Assembly: GCA_927798505.1 (NCBI GenBank)
Contig: CAKMNE010000041.1
Span: 1 to 10,786 of the forward strand
Source: an uncultured Bacteroidales bacterium
Lineage (GTDB): Bacteria > Bacteroidota > Bacteroidia > Bacteroidales > UBA932
DNA: 10,786 nucleotides
Direction of reading: 5' to 3'
The position numbers and the translations under genes are program-made. Positions 6,346 through 10,786 of this stretch are shown in pieces; position 1 is the stretch's first letter; every line of letters starts with the position of its first letter. The notes under the pieces are model-generated. The model did not search any database. It saw nothing but the letters and a program-made list of their open reading frames with translations, and was not told where the DNA came from.

Positions 6346-8736
6346 TTATTTGAGAGGTCTCATTTTCGCGTATTTCAGAAGCAGGGTTTTCGTGCCGTAA
6401 TCGTCAAAATCCACTACTGCCTTCAGTTCCGGCGCCACTCCGGTGATGGATTTGATACGGCCCGGACCGAAACGGTTGTGTTCTATCCTTTCGCCCTCGT
6501 ACAGCTCTGACATATCCACAGCCACGAAGTTCGGATCTGCCGGACGCTGCGGGGCTGAAGCCGCAGGTCGCTGCAGGGGCGCAGGACGCTGAACCTGCGA
6601 GGATGCCGGACGCTGCTGAGGCGAGGATGCCGGATGAGAAGCATACCGCTGAACCGGAGAAGGACGCTGAACCGGAGAGAAGGCGGGGCGCCGCGTGCCG
6701 AAGCCGCCGAATCCGCTGAAGGCCATCTCACTCTGAACTGCGGAAGGATTCTCCAGATAGCGTGGGTCTATTTCCTTCACGAAACGCGACAGAGGGTTGT
6801 TCTCAGTCTTGCCGTTGCGCATGCGGGAGCTGGCGTGAGTAAGCACAATATCCTTCTTTGCCCGGGTCAGGGCAACATAGAAAAGCCTTCTCTCCTCCTC
6901 CAGGTCGGCAGCGGAGCCCACCATATTCATAGAAGGGAAAAGATTGTCCTCCAGGCCGGTAATCAGCACGTGGCTGAACTCCAGGCCCTTGGCGGAATGG
7001 ACGGTCATAAGCGATACCCTGTTGGAATCATCACCCTCGTCTGTGTCGGCATTGGCGAGCAGGGAGACATTCTCGAGATAGTCTGAGAGGGTGATGTCCG
7101 GCTCATCCTCTCCGTTTTCCTGAGCCTCGGAAGTCCTTTCTTCCACATAGATGGAGATGGAGTCGAGAAGCTCCTCCACATTGGCCTTGCGCGCCATGCC
7201 CTCGATGGAAGTGTCGGCGGCAAGGGCCGTGCGGTATCCGCTCTCGTCCGCAATCCTGAGCGCAAGCTCCTCGGCATTGCATCTGAACGCATCCGCCGCG
7301 AAGCGGTTTATCATCTCGCAGAAAGCCTTGATCCGGGCTATTGCAGCGGCCTTGAGCCCGAAGCTCTCCAGGTCTTCCAGCCAGGCCGCCTTGAAAAGGC
7401 AGGTCTGATGCGCCCTGGCGGCCTTGTCCAGAGCTTCCAGCGAAGTGTCTCCTATGCCCCTGGCCGGCTTGTTGACCACCCTCTTGAAGCTCTCCTCGTC
7501 AAGCGGATTGACCACGAGCTTGAGATAGGCCATCATATCCTTGACCTCCGCCCTCTCGTAGAAGGAGTTGCCGGAATACACCCTGTACGGTATGTTCCTG
7601 CGCCTCAGGGCCTCCTCAAGGGCTCGGGACTGATTGTTGGTGCGGTAGAGTATGGCGAAGTCGCTGTACTGCGAGCCGTCCTTGCGCATCCTGGAAACGA
7701 TTTCATCCGCGACCATTGCCGCTTCGCCGGTCTCGTTGTACGAACTTACGATGCGTATGGGCTCGCCCTTCTCTCCCATCGAATGGCAGACCTTCGGGAT
7801 GCGGTTGGAATTCTTCTCTATCACGCTGTTGGCTGCGTCCACTATGGTCGAGGTCGAGCGGTAGTTGCTTTCCAGGCGGAACAGCTTTGCCTGAGGGAAG
7901 TCCTTGGAGAAATTGAATATGTTCTGGATCTGCGCACCGCGGAAGGCGTAGATGGACTGTGAATCATCGCCCACTACGCAGATATTGCGCCGCAGGGAGG
8001 AGAGTTTCCTCACTATTATATACTGCGAATAGTTGGTATCCTGGTACTCGTCCACGAGTATGTAGGCAAAGCGGCGGGACAAAGCATCCAGAGCCTCTGG
8101 ATTGTCACGAAGCAGAATGTTCATATTGACCAGGATGTCGTCGAAATCCATCACGCCGGACTCCTTGAGCTTGCGCTGGTACAGGCTGTAGATTTTGTGA
8201 ATCTCGGGCTTGCGTGAGCGGCTGTCCGCGGTAAGCAGGTCCTGGCGGCAGCGGTAGGCTTCCTCCGTCACGAGATTGTTCTTTGCCCCGGATATGCGTG
8301 AGAGCACCTCCCTGGGCTTGTAGGTCTTGTCGTCCAGACCGAGCTCCTTGATGCAGTGTTTCACCGCCGCCGTGGAGTCGGAAGTGTCATAGATCGTAAA
8401 CTGTTCGGGATAGCCAAGGAACCCTGCATACTCGCGCAGGAAACGCACGAAAACGGAATGGAAGGTGCCTGCCACCACGCGGCGGGCCTTCTCCCTGCCC
8501 ACAAGCAGAGAGATTCTCTCTTTCATTTCGTTGGCTGCCTTTTTGGTGAAGGTCAGGGCAAGGATAGTGGATGGATCCACTCCGCTGGCAAGCATATATG
8601 CCACCCTTGAAGTCAACACCCTGGTCTTTCCGGAACCGGCACCGGCAATAATCAGAACCGGTCCGTCCATCGCCTCTACCGCCCTCCGCTGTTCTTCGTT
8701 CAGGCCATCGAGAATTGCATTCACTTTGTTTTCCAT
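6346..8736 (-). CDS. uvrD: UvrD/PcrA-family ATP-dependent 3'-5' DNA helicase
   Basis: This superfamily 1A helicase unwinds DNA in excision and mismatch repair and clears protein or RNA polymerase obstacles. The 796-residue length is normal for PcrA/UvrD. Visible motifs are the Q-motif LNEEQRRAV (12-20), Walker A GAGSGKT (32-38), LTFTKKAANEMKER (motif Ia region), DEYQDTN (229-235, motif II), GDDSQSIYAFRGA (motif III), NYRST (motif IV), TVHSAKGLEF (578-587, motif V) and VALTRAKKD (621-629, motif VI). Residues about 683-735 are a low-complexity linker of repeated QRPA-like units. The chain ends with a Tudor-like domain (about 747-796, GERIEHNRFGPGRI), which in PcrA/UvrD relatives binds RNA polymerase (family knowledge). 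The ATG at 8736 is right because LNEEQ sits 12 residues in, as in relatives. Its stop is 2 bases from the CDF start. No other DNA repair gene is adjacent on this strand. The uvrD/pcrA choice of name is conventional and not decided by the sequence. Confidence 0.97.
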   Translation of the reverse strand: MENKVNAILDGLNEEQRRAVEAMDGPVLIIAGAGSGKTRVLTSRVAYMLASGVDPSTILALTFTKKAANEMKERISLLVGREKARRVVAGTFHSVFVRFLREYAGFLGYPEQFTIYDTSDSTAAVKHCIKELGLDDKTYKPREVLSRISGAKNNLVTEEAYRCRQDLLTADSRSRKPEIHKIYSLYQRKLKESGVMDFDDILVNMNILLRDNPEALDALSRRFAYILVDEYQDTNYSQYIIVRKLSSLRRNICVVGDDSQSIYAFRGAQIQNIFNFSKDFPQAKLFRLESNYRSTSTIVDAANSVIEKNSNRIPKVCHSMGEKGEPIRIVSSYNETGEAAMVADEIVSRMRKDGSQYSDFAILYRTNNQSRALEEALRRRNIPYRVYSGNSFYERAEVKDMMAYLKLVVNPLDEESFKRVVNKPARGIGDTSLEALDKAARAHQTCLFKAAWLEDLESFGLKAAAIARIKAFCEMINRFAADAFRCNAEELALRIADESGYRTALAADTSIEGMARKANVEELLDSISIYVEERTSEAQENGEDEPDITLSDYLENVSLLANADTDEGDDSNRVSLMTVHSAKGLEFSHVLITGLEDNLFPSMNMVGSAADLEEERRLFYVALTRAKKDIVLTHASSRMRNGKTENNPLSRFVKEIDPRYLENPSAVQSEMAFSGFGGFGTRRPAFSPVQRPSPVQRYASHPASSPQQRPASSQVQRPAPLQRPAASAPQRPADPNFVAVDMSELYEGERIEHNRFGPGRIKSITGVAPELKAVVDFDDYGTKTLLLKYAKMRPLK
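6532..6690 (-). repeat. Short in-frame repeats encoding the Gln-Arg-Pro-Ala-rich linker of the UvrD/PcrA helicase
   Basis: This part of the helicase gene encodes residues 683-735, which are rich in Pro, Ala, Ser, Gln and Arg, with six QR(P/Y)(A/S) units. It is built at the DNA level from short direct repeats. CGCTGAACCGGAGA occurs at 6647-6660 and 6665-6678 (period 18 bp, hexapeptides SPVQRP and SPVQRY). GCGAGGATGCCGGA occurs at 6597-6610 and 6621-6634 (period 24 bp, octapeptides PASSPQQR and PASSQVQR). All periods are multiples of three, so length changes would keep the frame. It is probably a flexible, basic, disordered tether between the helicase core and the Tudor-like tail (inference). 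Confidence 0.85.
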
Positions 8737-8743
8737 ACAGCCG

Positions 8744-8751
8744 CGAAATTA
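8744..8751 (-). promoter_or_regulatory. Weak candidate -7 element for the uvrD-CDF transcript
   Basis: Read on the minus strand, TAATTTCG differs from the TAnnTTTG consensus at one base. A start site about 6-8 bases downstream would fall at or just before the helicase ATG (8736), so the mRNA would be leaderless or nearly so. No -33 TTTG is seen at the expected distance. The A/T richness of the region makes a chance match likely. Confidence 0.25.
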
Positions 8752-8764
8752 GGAAAAAAATTGC

Positions 8765-8772
8765 TATCTTCG
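8765..8772 (+). promoter_or_regulatory. Candidate Bacteroidota -7 element for the nqr operon
   Basis: TATCTTCG matches the Bacteroidota -7 consensus TAnnTTTG at all but one position, and its setting TTGCTATCTTCGCACC closely resembles common promoters in this group. Transcription would start a few bases downstream, near 8777-8780, giving a leader of about 30 bases before the nqrA ATG. No convincing TTTG -33 element lies at the usual spacing, which lowers confidence. Confidence 0.5.
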
Positions 8773-8809
8773 CACCGCCTTAATGCAAATCTTATAAACC
8801 TATATAGAA

Positions 8810-10177
8810 ATGTCCAAAACCATTGTTTTGAAAAAGGGTCTCGACGTTCCGGTATCCGGTTCGCCTGAGAAACGCCTGAGCAAGACTGTGATCAGCGACA
8901 TCGTTGCCATCCAACCCGAAGATTTCAAGGGACTTCTGCCCCGTCTGCTGGTAAAGGAAGGTGACCGTGTGCTCGCTGGATCGCCTGTTCTCTCGGACAA
9001 AAAGAACCCTGACATCATCGTAGCGGCCCCTACCAGCGGAACCGTGAAGGAAGTAGTCAGGGGCGAGAAGAGAAAGCTTCTCGCAGTACTGATTCAAACC
9101 GACGGCAAACAGGAGTATCTGGACTTCGGAAAGAAGAATCCGGCAGAACTGAGCGCCGAAGAAGTGAAGTCAGCTCTGCTTGCAGGTGGCCTCTGGCCTG
9201 TTTTCGTACAGCGTCCTTACGGCATAATCGCAGACCCTGCCCTCACTCCGAAGGGAATCTTCGTATCGGCAATAAATGCTGCTCCTGCAGCGGCTGACGT
9301 GGAATTCGCCTATGGCGAACAGATCGCAGCTCTCCAGGCCGGCATCGATGCTCTCGGCAAAATCTGTCCCGTTCACATCAGCTTCGACGCGAAGCGCTAC
9401 TCCGGCTCCAATTTCAGCCGCCTGAAGGGTTGCGAAGTGCATCTCTTCCAGGGCAAGTATCCGGTAGGCAATGTGGGAGTGCAGATCAGCCACATCTCCC
9501 CTATCCGCAAGGACGAGACCGTATGGACAGTGTCCATGCATGGCCTCGCAGCCATAGGAAAACTCTTCCTCAAAGGCCGTTACGATATGCTCCATATGGT
9601 GGCTGTCGGCGGTCCTGCCGCTATCCAGCCGGCCTACATCAGCACCCTCCCGGGCATGCCTTTCAGCGAGCTCAAGCCTTTCTACGGAGCTGACGCCAAT
9701 GGAGTCCGTCTCATCAGCGGCAACATCTTCAGCGGCCGTGCAGTCGGCGAGCAGGGCTACCTCGGCTTCGCGGACGACTGCATCACCATCATCAAGGAAG
9801 GCACCGACAAGGAACTTCTCGGATGGGCAAGGCCGTTCAGGTTCAACCAGTATTCCGCAGACCACACCTATTTCAACTGGTGCCTCGGCTGGCTCACTCC
9901 GGGCCGCAAATACGATATGGACACCAACCTCCACGGAGGTCCCCGTGCATTCGTAATGTCCGACGGCTACTATTCCAAATACCTCCCTATGGACATCTAC
10001 CCTATCTACCTTGCAAAGGCTTGCCTTGCAGGCGACATAGAGAAGATGGAGAAATTCGGAATCTACGAAGTTCTTCCTGAGGATTTGGCAATCTGCGAAT
10101 ATGTGGACCCGTCAAAGAACTACATTCAGGAAATGATTGCAAAGGGTATCGACCTGATGCTTAAGGAAATGGCTTAG
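8810..10177 (+). CDS. nqrA: Na+-translocating NADH:quinone reductase subunit A
   Basis: NqrA is the cytoplasm-facing, membrane-associated subunit of the six-subunit Na+-NQR (NqrABCDEF), which oxidises NADH, reduces quinone and pumps Na+ out. NqrA has been linked to quinone binding. The 455-residue length is typical. Recognisable family segments are the N terminus IVLKKGLDVPVSGSP (5-19), the lipoyl/barrel-sandwich-like part with VKEGDRVLAGSPV and PTSGTVKEVVRG, the central RPYGIIADP and WTVSMHGLAAIGKLF stretches, VAVGGPA, LISGNIFSGRAV, and the C-terminal GGPRAFVMSDGYY and LPMDIYP. The start is chosen by the family N terminus and the A/T-rich leader before it. It has its own upstream promoter region and is followed 5 bases later by nqrB, the standard operon order, so nqrC-F are expected past the right edge. 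Nothing is truncated or unusual. Confidence 0.97.
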   Translation: MSKTIVLKKGLDVPVSGSPEKRLSKTVISDIVAIQPEDFKGLLPRLLVKEGDRVLAGSPVLSDKKNPDIIVAAPTSGTVKEVVRGEKRKLLAVLIQTDGKQEYLDFGKKNPAELSAEEVKSALLAGGLWPVFVQRPYGIIADPALTPKGIFVSAINAAPAAADVEFAYGEQIAALQAGIDALGKICPVHISFDAKRYSGSNFSRLKGCEVHLFQGKYPVGNVGVQISHISPIRKDETVWTVSMHGLAAIGKLFLKGRYDMLHMVAVGGPAAIQPAYISTLPGMPFSELKPFYGADANGVRLISGNIFSGRAVGEQGYLGFADDCITIIKEGTDKELLGWARPFRFNQYSADHTYFNWCLGWLTPGRKYDMDTNLHGGPRAFVMSDGYYSKYLPMDIYPIYLAKACLAGDIEKMEKFGIYEVLPEDLAICEYVDPSKNYIQEMIAKGIDLMLKEMA

Positions 10178-10182
10178 AAGAT

Positions 10183-10786
10183 ATGAACAAGATTTTTGAA
10201 AAAGGCGGCAAACTCTACTGGCTGCACTCAACTGTCGATGCTTTTGAGACATTCCTCCACGTGCCGGGAACCGTAACCCTCAAGGGTTCGCACGTGCGTG
10301 ACGCAGTCGACATCAAACGAATTATGATTATAGCTGTCATCGCGGCCGTTCCAGCAGCAATCTTCGGAATGTGGAACGTCGGCTGGCAGCACGCTCTCGC
10401 CACCGGAATCTCCGCCAATGTATGGCAGGCCTTCTGGTATGGTTTCTGGAAAGTTCTCCCTCTCTACCTTGTATCCTACATCGTAGGTCTTGGAATTGAA
10501 TTCGCTTCATCCCAGATTCGCGGGGAAGAGGTGAACGAGGGTTATCTCGTAACCGGTTTCTTCATCCCTCTCATCGTCCCTGTCGATGTTCCTCTCTGGA
10601 TGCTCGCACTTGCCGTTGCATTCGCCGTAATCTTCGGAAAGGAAGTATTCGGAGGCACCGGAATGAATGTGGTTAACATTGCCATTCTCGCCCGCGCCTT
10701 CCTGTTCTTCTCATATCCTAGCGATATGTCAGGTTCCGGCAACTGGATCCACGTCGGAGCAAACGAGACAACGGTTGACGGATTCA
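10183..10786 (+). CDS. nqrB: Na+-translocating NADH:quinone reductase subunit B, N-terminal part (3' end outside window)
   Basis: NqrB is the main membrane subunit of Na+-NQR. It carries covalent FMN and riboflavin and contributes to the Na+ pathway. Starting at the ATG at 10183, 201 codons are visible (of roughly 380-415 expected) before the window ends, with no stop. The cytoplasmic N-terminal segment (about 1-45) is followed by hydrophobic stretches near 46-66, 83-106 and 121-151, then the family signature KEVFGGTGMN (153-162) and ARAFLFFSYP (170-179). The Thr that binds FMN lies beyond the window edge. The start gives MNKIFEKGG, 5 bases after the nqrA stop, with only a weak purine-rich AGAAG before it. 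Where I recall Asn-Pro in other NqrB proteins (NFLNPAL), this one reads NVVNIAI, so Ile166 stands at the Pro position. Family and operon position make the identification firm. Confidence 0.95.
   Translation, partial: MNKIFEKGGKLYWLHSTVDAFETFLHVPGTVTLKGSHVRDAVDIKRIMIIAVIAAVPAAIFGMWNVGWQHALATGISANVWQAFWYGFWKVLPLYLVSYIVGLGIEFASSQIRGEEVNEGYLVTGFFIPLIVPVDVPLWMLALAVAFAVIFGKEVFGGTGMNVVNIAILARAFLFFSYPSDMSGSGNWIHVGANETTVDGF

Larger units (their letters stand above)
8737..8809. promoter_or_regulatory. Divergent intergenic region between the uvrD-like gene and nqrA
   Basis: This 73-bp A/T-rich stretch is the only substantial non-coding DNA in the window and must hold the leader and probably promoters for both the leftward helicase-CDF pair and the rightward nqr operon. 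It includes an A7 run, two possible -7 elements back to back (one per strand) and an A/T-rich leader just before the nqrA ATG (TATATAGAAATG), as is usual in Bacteroidota genes that lack Shine-Dalgarno sequences. I see no riboswitch, RNA gene or strong operator palindrome. Confidence 0.7.

Noticed and set aside
6532..6690. Possible CRISPR-like or minisatellite array
   Set aside because: The repeats are short, imperfect, in frame and encode a low-complexity linker within an intact helicase gene. There are no uniform spacers or cas genes.
8725..8728. TTTG as a -33 element for the nqr promoter
   Set aside because: It starts 40 bases before the -7 candidate, far longer than the usual 19-21 base spacer, and lies within the helicase coding sequence.
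9170..9934. 254-codon open frame on the minus strand opposite nqrA
   Set aside because: nqrA is unmistakable on the plus strand, and the antisense translation is Ala/Glu/Val-rich, as expected for a codon-bias shadow.
1..10786. A novel defence, mobile or biosynthetic system
   Set aside because: Every gene belongs to a well-known housekeeping family, the coding density leaves almost no hidden space, and no integrase, transposase, toxin or unknown gene is present.

Overview
The window looks like ordinary chromosomal DNA from an anaerobic member of the Bacteroidota, most likely a moderately GC-rich Bacteroidales. Four things point that way. The protein set is a single-chain pyruvate:ferredoxin oxidoreductase, a Na+-translocating NADH:quinone reductase (Nqr) and an S9 peptidase of the kind common in these bacteria. 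There are no convincing Shine-Dalgarno sequences before the starts. Start codons tend to sit in short A/T-rich leaders. A TAnnTTTG-like -7 element precedes nqrA. Genus cannot be decided from the sequence alone.

Layout. Bases 1-5434 carry a rightward, tightly spaced gene string: the C-terminal part of nifJ (pyruvate:ferredoxin oxidoreductase, cut by the window edge), recG (branched-DNA helicase) and an S9-family serine peptidase with an N-terminal membrane anchor. The gaps are only 9 and 5 bases. Bases 5435-8736 carry a leftward pair: a UvrD/PcrA-type helicase followed 2 bases later by a cation diffusion facilitator (CDF) metal exporter. The two strings converge with no spacer: the TAG stop of the peptidase (5432-5434) directly abuts the TAG stop of the exporter (5435-5437 on the minus strand). 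A 22-bp near-palindrome is centred on that junction and could act as a two-way terminator. Bases 8737-8809 are the only real intergenic region, a 73-bp divergent promoter space. From 8810 the Nqr operon runs rightward: complete nqrA, then nqrB cut by the right edge.

How the parts fit. NifJ yields reduced ferredoxin or flavodoxin and acetyl-CoA from pyruvate, and Nqr couples NADH oxidation to Na+ export, so both ends of the window hold central energy metabolism. The middle holds DNA repair (RecG, UvrD/PcrA), peptide degradation in the cell envelope and metal homeostasis. These functions look unrelated, and the co-directional packing is probably general genome compactness, not a dedicated system. 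I found no mobile element, CRISPR array, RNA gene, defence system or biosynthetic cluster. The most interesting non-coding structure is the palindrome overlapping both stop codons at 5424-5445. The next is the short-repeat-built Gln-Arg-Pro-Ala linker in the UvrD/PcrA protein.
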